Part shown: in pieces, positions 8,596 through 18,240 of the stretch
Position numbering within the stretch: the stretch's first letter is position 1
Layout of the letters: each line of letters begins with the position of its first letter
Assembly: GCF_005281835.1 (NCBI RefSeq)
Contig: NZ_RZIS01000003.1
Span: 62,001-126,000, forward strand
Source: Vibrio profundi
GTDB lineage: Bacteria > Pseudomonadota > Gammaproteobacteria > Enterobacterales > Vibrionaceae
Direction of reading: 5' to 3'
Length of the DNA stretch: 64,000 nt
Translations under genes and position numbers: made by a program
Notes under the pieces: model-generated
What the model was told of the DNA's origin: nothing
Database searches by the model: none
Seen by the model: only the letters and a program-made list of their open reading frames with translations

Positions 8596-9126
8596 TTACG
8601 CTTTTTGAAGCCCATAGATGGCATGGTCAACAATTCGGCCATTCAGGTTTTCGGCTCGTGTAATTGTGCCTTCGTAAGTAAATCCTAAACGTTCACACAG
8701 TTTTCTGCTCGGCTGATTCTCGGTTGCAACGAAGGCTTCGACTTTTTTCATTTCCAGCTCACCGAAAGCGATCTCGATCAGCTTATTGACCACACGAGTC
8801 ATGATCCCTTTTCCTTGCTCTTCTTTCGACAGCCAGTAACCAATGGTCACTTTTCCAAGATCGTGGTTAATGACGTTAAAGCTACAGTTACCGACCAATC
8901 GCTCTTGATACCAAATTGCGCACGTCATGCTTTTTCCTTCTGCGTAATCATGTAAGCAACGCTGAATGAAGATCCGAAAGTCCTGTTCGCTTTGGCAGTG
9001 GGGCGGCCAGGCGAGCCACTGGGCTAAATAATCTGTTTGAGTTTGCACAATTTCTGCATAATAAGGCGCAAAGCTTTCTTGCACTAAGGCTAATGACAGC
9101 TCTGAATCGATAACGGATTTAAACAT
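8596..9126 (-). CDS. GNAT N-acetyltransferase, RimJ/RimL type
   Basis: A 176-residue GNAT-fold acetyltransferase. The acetyl-CoA loop is visible as LSKEEQGKGIMTRVVNKLIEIAF, and the downstream KVEAFVATENQPSRKLCERLGFTYEGT is the usual RimJ/RimL-type motif B region. Proteins of this subgroup acetylate N-termini of ribosomal proteins or other small amines; the substrate here is not known. A monocistronic leftward gene; the 224-base AT-rich gap to its right also serves the divergent HD-GYP gene. Confidence 0.87.
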   Translation of the reverse strand: MFKSVIDSELSLALVQESFAPYYAEIVQTQTDYLAQWLAWPPHCQSEQDFRIFIQRCLHDYAEGKSMTCAIWYQERLVGNCSFNVINHDLGKVTIGYWLSKEEQGKGIMTRVVNKLIEIAFGELEMKKVEAFVATENQPSRKLCERLGFTYEGTITRAENLNGRIVDHAIYGLQKA

Positions 9127-9350
9127 CGAAGTCCTTTTTATATTAAATAAAGTGATGTTGAATCACACACATATGTGAGATGAATGCCTGTACTTTAAAT
9201 GTTGCACTTTATTTGTGGCACGAAATTTACGTAGTTCGTTATAAAGCTCACGAAATTACATAAACCTTAATAATTATGTGTCTATAGATACTACTTTTGA
9301 ATTAGAATTGACACAAATATATATAAGAATAATAACAAGCTAGGTTAATA

Positions 9351-10628
9351 ATGACTTCTTATAGTGAAGACGTCACGGTCGATTTACGACGTGCGTTATT
9401 TGGCATCGCCAAAGCTCTAGACAATATTGGTGTAGAAACAAAAAATCACGGGCAACGTGTCGGGTATATCGCTTATCAATGTGCATTGAGTGTTGGTTGG
9501 GAAGAAGAGCAAGCCCAGCTCGCTTTTTATCTCGGGCTTATTCATGACTGTGGAGTGACACAAGGTGACGAGCTGGTCAACTTGATGTCTGACATGGTGC
9601 CAACAGGAACCCAGAATCATTGCTTGAAAGGCTATCAGATCTTAAAAGAATGCCCAGCCTTATCGATTTTTTCTAAGCCGGTTCTGTACCATCACACCCC
9701 GTGGAGTGAATTGAAAGATTTACCAGTAAGTTCACTAGAAAAAGAGCTTGCCGCTATCGTGATGTTGGCGGATAGGGTGGATTACTTATACGGTGAAACG
9801 GCCTCCGACAGGTTTGGAAACCTGAGTAATCAAAGTAAGGCTTACATTATCAGTTGCCTCACTGTATCTGCTGGAACTTTGTTTGAAAGCAATTTAGTTC
9901 AACATATGTGTGAGCTGGTGGATAACGATGACTTCTGGTTTTCGATGGACATCAGTTACATCGACATTATGAGCAGCAAGCTAGCGCCAATCCCTTTCTT
10001 TTCCCAGCATATGTCTTTGGATGAAACGATCGCGTTTGGTGAGTTTATTGCCAAAGTAGTGGATGCAAAGAGCTCGTTTACATTCCAGCATTCTCTGAAA
10101 GTCGGGCAGCTGTCGGAATATTTGGCGAAGCAACTGGGCTACTCCTATACCACGCAACGTAAATTGTATTTGGCTGGATTGGTTCACGATATTGGCAAAT
10201 TGCAGACTCCAAGCGATGTTTTGCACAAACCTGGAGCGTTAACCGATGAAGAGTATTGTTGTATTAAAAAGCACGCCACCGATACCCGCTTTTCATTACA
10301 AGAATTGTTTTTATCGGATCAAATCTGCGATTGGGCATCGAACCATCACGAAAGATTAGATGGTTCGGGTTACCCGATGGGCAAAACCGCGGAGCAACTT
10401 GATCAACCAAGTCGTATCATCGCTGTCGTTGATGTGTTCCAAGCCCTAACACAGTATCGCCCTTATCGAGAAGGGATGAGCTTAGAGCAAGCAATATCAA
10501 TTCTCGAAGAGTTAGTTGAAGACAATAAGTTGGATACGGAAGTGTTCAACTGCTTACGCAAAAACGCGCAATACTGTTTTGAGCTATCAACGGAAAGTTT
10601 GTCGCTAGAAGAAGCGGATAAGAATTAA
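9351..10628 (+). CDS. HD-GYP domain protein with two HD domains (c-di-GMP phosphodiesterase candidate)
   Basis: A 425-residue cytoplasmic protein with two metal-dependent phosphohydrolase-like domains. The first (about 10-190) keeps an HD pair (LIHDCG) and an upstream His (NHGQRVG) but lacks the GYP motif. The second (about 225-410) has the full signature: QHSLKVG, LVHDIGK, HHERLDGSGYP and VVDVFQALTQYRPYR. HD-GYP domains hydrolyse c-di-GMP to GMP, lowering its level in the cell and favouring motility. No receiver or sensor domain is fused, so the first HD domain may be regulatory. A terminator follows at 10646. Confidence 0.9.
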   Translation: MTSYSEDVTVDLRRALFGIAKALDNIGVETKNHGQRVGYIAYQCALSVGWEEEQAQLAFYLGLIHDCGVTQGDELVNLMSDMVPTGTQNHCLKGYQILKECPALSIFSKPVLYHHTPWSELKDLPVSSLEKELAAIVMLADRVDYLYGETASDRFGNLSNQSKAYIISCLTVSAGTLFESNLVQHMCELVDNDDFWFSMDISYIDIMSSKLAPIPFFSQHMSLDETIAFGEFIAKVVDAKSSFTFQHSLKVGQLSEYLAKQLGYSYTTQRKLYLAGLVHDIGKLQTPSDVLHKPGALTDEEYCCIKKHATDTRFSLQELFLSDQICDWASNHHERLDGSGYPMGKTAEQLDQPSRIIAVVDVFQALTQYRPYREGMSLEQAISILEELVEDNKLDTEVFNCLRKNAQYCFELSTESLSLEEADKN

Positions 10629-10645
10629 AGGAAACTATCGGATAC

Positions 10646-10676
10646 AAAAACGGCTTGATTGGATCAAGCCGTTTTT
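10646..10676. terminator. Bidirectional terminator
   Basis: Stem AAAAACGGCTTGAT with its complement ATCAAGCCGTTTTT, only 3 bases in the loop at full pairing, flanked by A and T runs on both sides. It serves the convergent HD-GYP and DUF2057 genes. Confidence 0.88.
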
Positions 10677-10756
10677 GTTGGTAGAAGCTAGCGTTTGATG
10701 TCGTTGGCTTGGAGAGTCTTCTAAGCCGTGTTGAGCAAATGCTAGTTGTAAACGCT

Positions 10757-11392
10757 TTATTGGTTGTTAAGAAAAGCTTTGAAACGCTCTTTTGTTTCGG
10801 CGTCTGCTTTTTCATACCAGAAATGAAGCATTTCCTCTGCGTTATTTTGAGCATCTTTCACATGGATTGCTGGTAGTGTTACTGGCATGACTTCTTTCTG
10901 AGTGAGCGCTGCTACACCCCCTGCACGGTTATAGTCGACAGATTCGCGCTCGTAATCACGGCCAATTTGCATTCCAGATTTGATTAACTGCTCTTGTGCT
11001 AACGCAACAGTTTTGCCTTCGCTATTGGTGAAAGCCCATTGGATAGAGTTAATGTCTTTCTCTGCTTCACGTGCGTTACGATAGTTTGGTAAGGCGAAAT
11101 CTAACGTGGTGTCTTCGGCATTGAATTTGGCAATGATAGCGCGACTTGCGACAGAGGTTCTTTCGGTACTTTGGTCAAAGTTAACCGTGTAACGAAACAC
11201 GATTTGGTTTTCACCGTTAGGTAAAGTTAGCGTTTTGCCTGATGAGAAAAATCCTGAGCTAGCAGGCTTGGCTTTGGCTTCATTTGCGACCATTACTTCA
11301 ACTTCACTCGGAACGTTGATAGTGACGTCAGCGTAAGAAAATGCAGAAGCACCCATAGCCAAAATAAATGTTAATGGTTTGATTATATTCAC
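10757..11392 (-). CDS. DUF2057 (YccT/UPF0319) family periplasmic protein
   Basis: A 211-residue exported protein. The signal peptide MNIIKPLTFILAMGASAFSYA is followed by DVTINVPSEVEVMVANEA and LPNGENQIVFRYTVNF, the conserved opening of the DUF2057 family to which E. coli YccT belongs. YccT has been linked to control of curli assembly in enterobacteria, but the role in vibrios is not established. Monocistronic, leftward. Ends with YEKADAETKERFKAFLNNQ, as in other members. Confidence 0.85.
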   Translation of the reverse strand: MNIIKPLTFILAMGASAFSYADVTINVPSEVEVMVANEAKAKPASSGFFSSGKTLTLPNGENQIVFRYTVNFDQSTERTSVASRAIIAKFNAEDTTLDFALPNYRNAREAEKDINSIQWAFTNSEGKTVALAQEQLIKSGMQIGRDYERESVDYNRAGGVAALTQKEVMPVTLPAIHVKDAQNNAEEMLHFWYEKADAETKERFKAFLNNQ

Positions 11393-11511
11393 AGTTTTAA
11401 TCCTGATAGCTCAATACTTAAGATTCCTCAGATTGCCTGTTTTCGACCCTGCTGACAATCGCCTGTGGCATTTTCAGCCGAAATTTAATCGAAAATTAAC
11501 ACAAGCCAACG

Positions 11512-11570
11512 AGCCCTCACCGGAATTTCCGATGAGGGCTAGCACGTCATTCAGTGAGCTGCTGCTCACT
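11512..11570 (-). terminator. Two hairpins downstream of the MDR oxidoreductase gene
   Basis: Hairpin one pairs AGCCCTCA (11512-11519) with TGAGGGCT (11533-11540); hairpin two pairs AGTGAGC (11553-11559) with GCTCACT (11564-11570). They lie in the 234-base gap between the oxidoreductase stop and the DUF2057 start and are the probable end of the oxidoreductase transcript. Neither has a strong T run. Confidence 0.5.
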
Positions 11571-11626
11571 CGTCTACTGAATAGTAGAGCGTCGCAGTCG
11601 CTAAATGGCAACGCTGATCAATCAGC

Positions 11627-12607
11627 TTACTTATTTTCAAGTGTCATTTTGCCAATCACTTGGCCGGATTGAAAATGAGCGTGCGCTTCTGCTGCTTGCC
11701 AAATACTAAAATCAGACTCGTCGATTAGGGGAGTGATCACACCTTGATCTACGAGTTCAGCAATGTGAGTCAGGATCTGCCCATGACGTTGGCGGTTAAT
11801 GCCTTGAGTCATGGGAATGAGCATCAATACGCTGTGGAAGCTCAACCCTTTTAAGGCGATTTGTAGAGGATCTGCGATTGGCAGGATTGTTGCCACTTGG
11901 CCGTTGAATTTCGCGGCTTCAAAGCTGCGTTGAATGTTATCGCCAGCGATGGTGTCGAAAATCGCATCAAAGCCGTGACCGTCGGTATGCTTTGCTACGT
12001 ATTCTTCGACACTCGTGTGATCAACGTTCACAACGTTGTCGGCATTGAACGAGCGCGCAATTTCTTCTGTTCTGGATAAAACCGTTGTCGTTACCTTAGC
12101 CCCCAAATGTTTACCCAGCTGAACGGCAATATGGCCAACGCCGCCGGTTGCGCCGTGTACCAGTAAGTTGTCGCCTGACTGAACGTTCATTTTCTCACAT
12201 AGTGCTTCCCATGCTGTGATGGAAACTAAAGGCAGTGCAGCAGCTTGCTTCATGGTTAAGCGAGCAGGTTTAAGTGCCATCAGGTCGCAGTCAACGAGCA
12301 TGAATTCTGCTAATGCGCCATTGATACCAGCGATACCCCCAGCACAACCGTAGACTTCATCTCCGACTTTAAAGTTGGAAGTCGATTCGTCGACTGCAAC
12401 CACCACGCCTGCAACATCACCATGTAAGATTTTAGGTAGGTTTTCTGACCATGGTGTATCAACAGAGCGCAGCATAGTGTCGAGTGGGTTAACGCTTGTC
12501 GCCTTCACTTCAACGATCATGTGGCCTGGTTTTAGTTGTGGTACAGGCTGTTCAGTTTGTTCGAATACATCTACGTCGCCGATTTGAGTAATAGTCATTG
12601 CTTTCAT
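11627..12607 (-). CDS. MDR-superfamily NAD(P)-dependent oxidoreductase (quinone reductase-like)
   Basis: A 326-residue medium-chain dehydrogenase/reductase without the structural or catalytic zinc ligands. The catalytic GroES-like domain starts MKAMTITQIGDVDVFEQTEQPVPQ, and the cofactor-binding Rossmann motif is GATGGVGHIAVQLGKHLGA at about 150-170. Such zinc-independent members reduce quinones or enones with NADPH. It is transcribed away from a LysR-type gene, and such divergent pairs usually mean the LysR protein controls the oxidoreductase. Confidence 0.87.
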   Translation of the reverse strand: MKAMTITQIGDVDVFEQTEQPVPQLKPGHMIVEVKATSVNPLDTMLRSVDTPWSENLPKILHGDVAGVVVAVDESTSNFKVGDEVYGCAGGIAGINGALAEFMLVDCDLMALKPARLTMKQAAALPLVSITAWEALCEKMNVQSGDNLLVHGATGGVGHIAVQLGKHLGAKVTTTVLSRTEEIARSFNADNVVNVDHTSVEEYVAKHTDGHGFDAIFDTIAGDNIQRSFEAAKFNGQVATILPIADPLQIALKGLSFHSVLMLIPMTQGINRQRHGQILTHIAELVDQGVITPLIDESDFSIWQAAEAHAHFQSGQVIGKMTLENK

Positions 12608-12747
12608 AATTTGCCCTTTTTGCTTATCTGTTTGGCTGATGGCGGCTATTCTTATTTATTGTGATAAAAGCAACAATATGGCTAAATGCACTTCACTGTT
12701 GCTTTTTGAGCAATGGGGTAATGATGGATAACGATATTGGTGAAGAA

Positions 12748-13653
12748 ATGAGTTCATTGAACAAACTGCAATATTTTAACTGCGTGGTAGAAACCGGAAG
12801 TATCGCCCAAGCAAGCCGAGTGTTCGATGTGCAGCCATCTTCAATTTCTCGTCAGTTAGCGGCGCTGGAAGCTGAGTTAGGGACGCGGCTACTAGAAAGA
12901 ACCACTCGTAATGTCGGTTTAACGGAAGCTGGGCAAACCTACTATCAATATTCCAAGCGTATTGTTTCAGAACTAGAGGAAGCAAAACGGGCGGTTGGCG
13001 ATCTACAGTTAAGCCCTGTGGGACGCTTGAAAATCAGCACTACAGTGGGGTTTGGAGAGAGCGTTTTACTGCCGCTGTTACCTGCATTTCGCCGTTTGTA
13101 CCCGGATATTGATGTCAGTATTGAATTAACTGAGCGTGTTGTCGATTTGATTGAAGAAAACGTGGATATCGCAATTCGAAGTGGGCGTTTACCTGATTCT
13201 GAAATGGTTGCTAGAAAGCTGCTCGATAATCAGTTTATTTTGTGCACTAGCCCAGAATACATCAATGTACATGGGGCTCCAGAATCACCTGAAGATCTCC
13301 AACAGCACGATTGTATTGTATATGGCTATACAGGTTGGCGAGAGTGGTACTGGATGAGCGACAAAGAGCATGTTTTCCCTAAGCCTCCTAAATTGGCGAT
13401 TCGTCGATTCATGACTGTTGATTCGGTAAACGGGCAAAAACAACTGATAGTAAATGCTGGTGGCATTGCCTTAATCCCTAAGTGGGCTGTGAAAGACGAA
13501 CTCGAACAAGGAACGCTGCAGCAGGTGATGTCTGAGCATCAATTTAGCCCGTGTGATCATTTCAGTGCGACTTACGCCGTCTATCAAAGCAGAAAACTCG
13601 TAGCCGCTAAGATTCGTGTATTTTTGGATTACCTATTGCAGCAAGTGGTTTAG
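12748..13653 (+). CDS. LysR-family transcriptional regulator
   Basis: Starting at the ATG at 12748, this 301-residue protein opens with the LysR HTH directly (MSSLNKLQYFNCVVETGSIA, then PSSISRQLAALEAELGTRLL), then an effector-binding domain (GRLKISTTVGFGESVLLPLL). Upstream in-frame starts (12661 GTG, 12721 and 12724 ATG) would add a tail that family members lack, so I chose 12748. It is divergent from the MDR oxidoreductase gene, its likely target. The sequence is of the CrgA-like group that often answers to aldehydes or quinones; that last point is inference. Confidence 0.87.
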   Translation: MSSLNKLQYFNCVVETGSIAQASRVFDVQPSSISRQLAALEAELGTRLLERTTRNVGLTEAGQTYYQYSKRIVSELEEAKRAVGDLQLSPVGRLKISTTVGFGESVLLPLLPAFRRLYPDIDVSIELTERVVDLIEENVDIAIRSGRLPDSEMVARKLLDNQFILCTSPEYINVHGAPESPEDLQQHDCIVYGYTGWREWYWMSDKEHVFPKPPKLAIRRFMTVDSVNGQKQLIVNAGGIALIPKWAVKDELEQGTLQQVMSEHQFSPCDHFSATYAVYQSRKLVAAKIRVFLDYLLQQVV

Positions 13654-13712
13654 GGAATAGGCTTAGAGGTTAAATAACCCATAGTTGTGATTTATAAATC
13701 AAGTTTAAAAAG

Positions 13713-13728
13713 TGAGCTATCTTTCACA
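13713..13728 (+). promoter_or_regulatory. Possible CRP site upstream of tna operon
   Basis: TGAGC, six bases, TCACA, eight of ten consensus positions, about 110 bases before the leader peptide. Tryptophanase operons of enteric bacteria are under catabolite control, which makes the match plausible but not proven. Confidence 0.35.
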
Positions 13729-13840
13729 TTCGTTATGCTTCTTGATGAATTATAATGTGCACTAATCGGTTATGGTGGTGAAATACACTATAATTTTTAG
13801 TAAGCCTAATAAGGGCACCATTATCAAGGAGGATAACGCT

Positions 13841-13939
13841 ATGAGCCAGTTACACCAGCTCGACAGCACGTTAGTGTTGTCACCGTGGTATAACCTCGAC
13901 TACTGCTTGTCGTTACTCAGCAAAGCAACTTCTCTTTAG
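13841..13939 (+). CDS. tnaC: TnaC-type leader peptide (32 aa)
   Basis: A short frame with a strong SD (AAGGAGG, 8 bases upstream) encodes 32 residues and ends 129 bases before tnaA. It contains WYNLD (Trp16 to Asp20), matching the WFNID core of E. coli TnaC, where the Trp and Asp act in the ribosome tunnel to stall translation when free tryptophan is high. In E. coli the stall needs Pro24 as last sense codon, eight residues after the Asp. Here that position is Lys28 and no proline follows the core. The leader then continues to ATSL and a UAG stop. The reading frame is certain; that it works like enteric TnaC is inferred. Confidence 0.75.
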   Translation: MSQLHQLDSTLVLSPWYNLDYCLSLLSKATSL

Positions 13940-14068
13940 TTTCCTAGGTGCGCTCTGCACCGACTGATGTGGCCTTGCCTCATCTCAATAAATCTTACTT
14001 ATTTCCCTTAGGCTGATGCTTTCGCAACTTTTCAGCTGACGGGATAGATCTATTTAAAGGAAATTAAA
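13940..14068 (+). promoter_or_regulatory. tnaC-tnaA spacer, candidate Rho-dependent attenuation region
   Basis: The spacer starts with a small hairpin GGTGC-GCTCT-GCACC (13947-13961) right after the leader stop, followed by a C- and T-rich, G-poor stretch (13970-14025) of the type Rho uses for loading. In the enteric tna operon Rho ends transcription in this spacer unless a stalled ribosome covers the loading site. The layout here fits that scheme. tnaA has its own SD, AAAGGAAA, 5-8 bases before the ATG. Confidence 0.5.
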
Positions 14069-15466
14069 ATGAAACGTATCCCAGAACCTTTTCGCATCAA
14101 AATGGTAGAACCGATCAAAATGACCACGCTAGCCGACCGAGAAATCGCGCTGGCGGAAGCGGGCCTTAACCCGTTCTTGCTGCGCAGTGATGATGTTTAT
14201 ATCGACTTGCTGACCGACTCGGGCACAGGTGCTATGAGTGACAATCAGTGGGCTGGTATGATGATGGGGGACGAATCGTACGCAGGCAGTCGCAACTACT
14301 ACAATTTGTGTGATGCGGTTAAGCATTTCTTTGGTTACAACCTTACTGTTCCTGCTCACCAAGGGCGCGGCGCTGAGCAAATTTTGTTCCCTTGTTTGAT
14401 TGAGCGAATGAGAAATGTACGCGGAGGAGAGACACCAGTGTTCATCTCTAATTATCATTTCGATACCACCGCTGGCCATATTGAATTGAACGGCGGTAAA
14501 GCGCTTAACGTAGTGACACAAGAGGCGTTTGATACAACCACGCCGTATGATTGGAAAGGTAACTTCGACCTTGAAAAGCTAGAAGCGACCATCGAGGAGC
14601 ACGGTTCTCATAATATCGCGGCTATCATCACGACAGTGACGTGTAATAGCTCTGGTGGACAGCCAGTGTCGATGGCTAATATGCGTGCTGTCTATGAGAT
14701 TGCGACCAAGCATGATATTCCAGTCGTGATTGACTCGGCGCGTTACTGTGAGAACGCGTATTTCATTAAGCAGCGTGAAGCGGAATACAAGGACAGCTCG
14801 ATCTTAGAGATCATTCGTGAGATGTACCAATATGGCGACATGCTAACGATGTCAGCTAAGAAAGACCCAATGGTGAACATCGGTGGTTTGTGTTGTATTC
14901 GAGATCATCAAGAGCTGTTTCAAGCGGTGCGTACTCGCTGCGTTCCTATGGAAGGGTTTGTTACCTATGGTGGTATGGCTGGGCGTGATATGGAAGCGTT
15001 AGCTCGTGGTTTGTATGAAGGGGCAGATGAGGACTTCCTTCATTACCGCATCAGTCAAGTTGAGTACTTAGGTGATCGGCTGCGTGATGCTGGCATTCCG
15101 ATCCAATATCCGACAGGAGGCCATGCCGTGTTTGTCGATGCTGCTAAGATCTTGCCTCATATCCCAGCGGAGCAGTTCCCAGCGCAAGTTCTGTGTAACG
15201 CCTTGTATTTGGAAGCGGGGATTCGAGCTGTAGAGATTGGCTCCTTGTTACTTGGCCGCGATCCTGAAACGGGAGAGCAGAAAGCTTCGGAACTTGAGCT
15301 GATGAGACTAACGATTCCTCGCCGCGTTTATACTAATGATCATATGGACTACATTGCCGATGCGATCATAGAACTGAAAAACCGCGCCGATGAATTAGTT
15401 GGACTCTCGTTTGAGTATGAACCGGAAGTGTTACGCCATTTCACAGCTCGTTTTAAGTCTCTGTAG
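14069..15466 (+). CDS. tnaA: Tryptophanase (tryptophan indole-lyase)
   Basis: A 465-residue PLP enzyme that splits L-tryptophan into indole, pyruvate and ammonia; indole is also a signal in vibrios. The PLP-lysine motif [13 protein letters not shown] lies near residue 266. Long stretches resemble tyrosine phenol-lyase ([25 protein letters not shown]), but the decisive substrate positions follow tryptophanase: SNYHFDTT keeps the Asp that reads the indole ring, and [11 protein letters not shown] replaces the SMERG arginine of phenol-lyase. The tnaC leader supports the same call. No tryptophan permease follows; the next gene is on the other strand behind a terminator. Confidence 0.93.
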   Translation: MKRIPEPFRIKMVEPIKMTTLADREIALAEAGLNPFLLRSDDVYIDLLTDSGTGAMSDNQWAGMMMGDESYAGSRNYYNLCDAVKHFFGYNLTVPAHQGRGAEQILFPCLIERMRNVRGGETPVFISNYHFDTTAGHIELNGGKALNVVTQEAFDTTTPYDWKGNFDLEKLEATIEEHGSHNIAAIITTVTCNSSGGQPVSMANMRAVYEIATKHDIPVVIDSARYCENAYFIKQREAEYKDSSILEIIREMYQYGDMLTMSAKKDPMVNIGGLCCIRDHQELFQAVRTRCVPMEGFVTYGGMAGRDMEALARGLYEGADEDFLHYRISQVEYLGDRLRDAGIPIQYPTGGHAVFVDAAKILPHIPAEQFPAQVLCNALYLEAGIRAVEIGSLLLGRDPETGEQKASELELMRLTIPRRVYTNDHMDYIADAIIELKNRADELVGLSFEYEPEVLRHFTARFKSL

Positions 15467-15527
15467 TGTAGAGTTTGTGTTAGCAAGTTAAGGAATACTT
15501 GCTGCCATTTACATGCGATAAATAAGC

Positions 15528-15565
15528 TTCGCCCCTGCATTGGGAGTCTCAATGCAAGGGGCGAA
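15528..15565. terminator. Bidirectional terminator after tnaA
   Basis: A nearly perfect 15-bp stem (TTCGCCCCTGCATTG against CAATGCAAGGGGCGAA, one bulged A) between the convergent tnaA and binding-protein genes. Confidence 0.85.
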
Positions 15566-15651
15566 TTTATTTGTGCTGCTGTCTAGCTTGGTGTTCCAAT
15601 GAAGCCGCTATCTAGCTAGGTTTCTAATGTTTATAGGAATTCGATTCGTCG

Positions 15652-16380
15652 CTATTTGATTCCATATTTCATAAGAATTTTATCAAAGGTGCCATTTGCT
15701 TTGATTTCAGCGAGCCCTTTATTGAAGGCGTCAATGATCTCAGCATGTTTAGGATTGGCAAGGCCAGACGTTACATGAATCGGATTGACTGATAACGCGT
15801 TGTTAGTAAAATCAAAATCCGCTAGGTTCATGCCCGCGCCAGAGATGGTTGCTTTGGCAACTAATTCATCTTCCAACGTTAGGTCAATTCGTTTCGCTTT
15901 TAACTTTTTCACGTTCGCAATCAAGTCATTCGCTTCTGGCTTTTTAAAGTTAGTCGCGTTCAAGAATTCAGTACCATAGCCATAGTTTCGAATAATGCCG
16001 ACGGATTTTCCGTTCAAGCTGTTGTAGTCGTTATATTCAAACCCGTCTCCCGCTCGTTTAATGAACTTAAGCGAGTTTTCCAAATAACTGTCGCTGTATT
16101 TCAAAAATGACGTGCGCTCATCGGTAAACCAAGTCGCCACTAATATATCGACTTTACCGTTTTTCACTTCGTTGAGTGCCCTTGTCCAAGGCATGATCTT
16201 AAATTGAACTTGGTGACCTTGCGAGGCAAGCGCTTCGGAGACGATTTCCACTGAAATACCTGCGTCACCTTTGCCTTTATTCACGAAAGGCGGCCATGGA
16301 TCTTGCGCGGCAGTAATCGTCATACTGAATGCTGAAAACGAGAACAGCAGGGTCGTGAGTAACAATAGATAACGTTTCAT
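15652..16380 (-). CDS. Periplasmic amino-acid-type binding protein (SBP family 3)
   Basis: A 242-residue protein with signal peptide MKRYLLLLTTLLFSFSAFS and then AAQDPWPPFVNKGKGDAGIS, LNEVKNGKVDILVATWFTDERTSFLKYSD, the standard family 3 solute-binding pattern. No ABC permease or ATPase gene is adjacent. Instead it lies 88 bases downstream of a chemoreceptor gene on the same strand. The pair may form a sensory unit in which the binding protein presents a ligand, but an orphan binding protein is equally possible. Confidence 0.82.
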   Translation of the reverse strand: MKRYLLLLTTLLFSFSAFSMTITAAQDPWPPFVNKGKGDAGISVEIVSEALASQGHQVQFKIMPWTRALNEVKNGKVDILVATWFTDERTSFLKYSDSYLENSLKFIKRAGDGFEYNDYNSLNGKSVGIIRNYGYGTEFLNATNFKKPEANDLIANVKKLKAKRIDLTLEDELVAKATISGAGMNLADFDFTNNALSVNPIHVTSGLANPKHAEIIDAFNKGLAEIKANGTFDKILMKYGIK

Positions 16381-16468
16381 AATGCTTCCTTGTTTATATG
16401 ATGCGTACGGCGCTAGCCGACACTAAACCTAGTGATGTACAGGTAAAGCTGGGTAGGTTCTTATTGAA

Positions 16469-18031
16469 CTAGGTTTTGAATTTGGTCATGTGTTGGGCAA
16501 TGTTGTTACTTAACGTGAGCACTTCTTCGGTGCGTTTGGCATTGGTTGATGCGCCATCCGACACGTCATTAGAGGCTTCCGAAGCTTCCACAATGGCTTG
16601 GCTAATTTCTTCGACAGCCATTCTTTGTTCTTCAGTCGCCTGCGATATTTGGCCACTCTTATCGGAAATATGTGCAATGAGCTCTTCGACTTCTTTTACC
16701 GACAGCTGTGATTCCGCCACTTTTGCTGCTGTCGTTTCAAGCATGGTGGAAATGCGGGTAATCTCATCTTCAACAGACTTAGTCGCGTTATCCAAAGCAG
16801 TGATGTTGGTTTGAATTTGTTCGGTAGATTGGCTGGTTTTCACCGCGAGGTTTCGCACTTCATCTGCAACTACAGCGAAGCCGCGGCCTTGTTCTCCGGC
16901 GCGGGCAGCTTCAATCGCCGCATTTAATGCGAGCAAGTTGGTTTGCCCTGAAATATCGTTGATGACATTCAAAACAACGGTGATTTTTTCACCTTCTTCA
17001 ATCAACTTGTGCATTTCGGCATTCACATGGTTCATTTCTTCACGCATGTTGATGATTTCGTTAGCAGAGCTTTCGATAGTTTGGTGAACATCTGTAGTCA
17101 ATGAAGTGGCGCGACTGGCTTCTTCCGCTGTGTTTAGGGCGGTATCTGCAACCGTGACAACGGATTGATTAAGCTCGGTTGCGGCTGCAGCCACCGTAGT
17201 GAGCTGGTGCTTTTGAACATCGAGTTTTTCTGAGTTAGTACGCGCGGTTTCTCCATTGGCGTGCGCCATTTCTTGAAGATGCACGGAAGAAGAAGAAACA
17301 TCCTGAACAATACTGCGCAATGAGCTTGTAAATACATTGATGCCTTCTGTAATGTCGTGGAACTCTTTCAGTTTGGCCTCTGGGATACGGTTAGTGAGGT
17401 CGCCTTCGCCCGATGCTAGATCTTTGATTCTTAAGGTGAGTTGCTCTAGCGGTTTGAGCACAGTAAATGCTAAAACGAAAATAATGGTGATCGTAATAAT
17501 GATGTCGAGTATCAAAAGTTCATAGAAGGTATGCATCACCGATTCTTGCAGCTTTGAATCGAGTGCATGGGTGTCGTAGTAAATGGTCACTTGGCCGACA
17601 TTGTGTTCTTCTTCATATTCGATGAAGGTCAAGTCTCTGAGCACAGTGTTTGCACTGAATTCTTCGCTCACGGATTCTATGGCAGCCGCTTCGTTACTGT
17701 TTGGATCAGGGTTCTTGCCTAAGAAAAGAAAGTTATTGCCTTCGCTGTCGAGAACTTGAATAGCCGCGATTTCAGGTGACTTTAATTCGGCTGAAGCAGC
17801 AAGCGTGGCAGTATTGATGTCGAAGTCCCAGATGGCACGGGGTAAGCTCACCTGCATTCGGTTTGCGGTATTTTGTACATTTAAATCCAAATCAGCATAA
17901 AGGTTATCTTTAAAATACTGATATTGGAAAAAGGCGGTCACCAGTAATACGAATGAAACGATTACTATGACTTGGACGACAAATATGGCACGTATACTTT
18001 TCACTTGAGCCTCTTTTATAAAAGAGTACAT
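16469..18031 (-). CDS. Methyl-accepting chemotaxis protein
   Basis: A 520-residue chemoreceptor. TM1 at about 13-33, a periplasmic ligand domain (about 35-165), TM2 at about 170-190, HAMP ([19 protein letters not shown]), then the long coiled-coil signalling domain with the conserved hairpin tip ([37 protein letters not shown]). It reports through CheW/CheA to flagellar motors. The ligand domain is short and lacks a recognised PAS or CACHE motif. The downstream binding-protein gene and the divergent ABC_sub_bind gene suggest a small cluster for sensing small solutes. Confidence 0.93.
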   Translation of the reverse strand: MYSFIKEAQVKSIRAIFVVQVIVIVSFVLLVTAFFQYQYFKDNLYADLDLNVQNTANRMQVSLPRAIWDFDINTATLAASAELKSPEIAAIQVLDSEGNNFLFLGKNPDPNSNEAAAIESVSEEFSANTVLRDLTFIEYEEEHNVGQVTIYYDTHALDSKLQESVMHTFYELLILDIIITITIIFVLAFTVLKPLEQLTLRIKDLASGEGDLTNRIPEAKLKEFHDITEGINVFTSSLRSIVQDVSSSSVHLQEMAHANGETARTNSEKLDVQKHQLTTVAAAATELNQSVVTVADTALNTAEEASRATSLTTDVHQTIESSANEIINMREEMNHVNAEMHKLIEEGEKITVVLNVINDISGQTNLLALNAAIEAARAGEQGRGFAVVADEVRNLAVKTSQSTEQIQTNITALDNATKSVEDEITRISTMLETTAAKVAESQLSVKEVEELIAHISDKSGQISQATEEQRMAVEEISQAIVEASEASNDVSDGASTNAKRTEEVLTLSNNIAQHMTKFKT

Positions 18032-18240
18032 ATAGTATTGTTAAAGGTAGTTATTGATTTAATTATTATCAAATAGTGCGAATATTGTGCTCTATGTCTC
18101 CTATATCTACCAGCGTATTTTATTAAGCCGCCTTGCCGAAAAGTCATATGAAAGTAGCCACAAATACCGCAGAGTAACGTTTTTTCTGGATCTGCTAATT
18201 TACCAACTACACTTAGCCTTATGCAGATGGTGGAGGTGAT

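Noticed and set aside
13683..13703. Second CRP-like site TGTGATTTATAAATCAAG before tnaC
   Set aside because: The half-sites are two bases too far apart for CRP; only a chance AT-rich palindrome is left.
14069..15466. Tyrosine phenol-lyase as an alternative call
   Set aside because: The Arg and Thr that bind the phenol group are replaced by the tryptophanase residues, and a tnaC-type leader precedes the gene.
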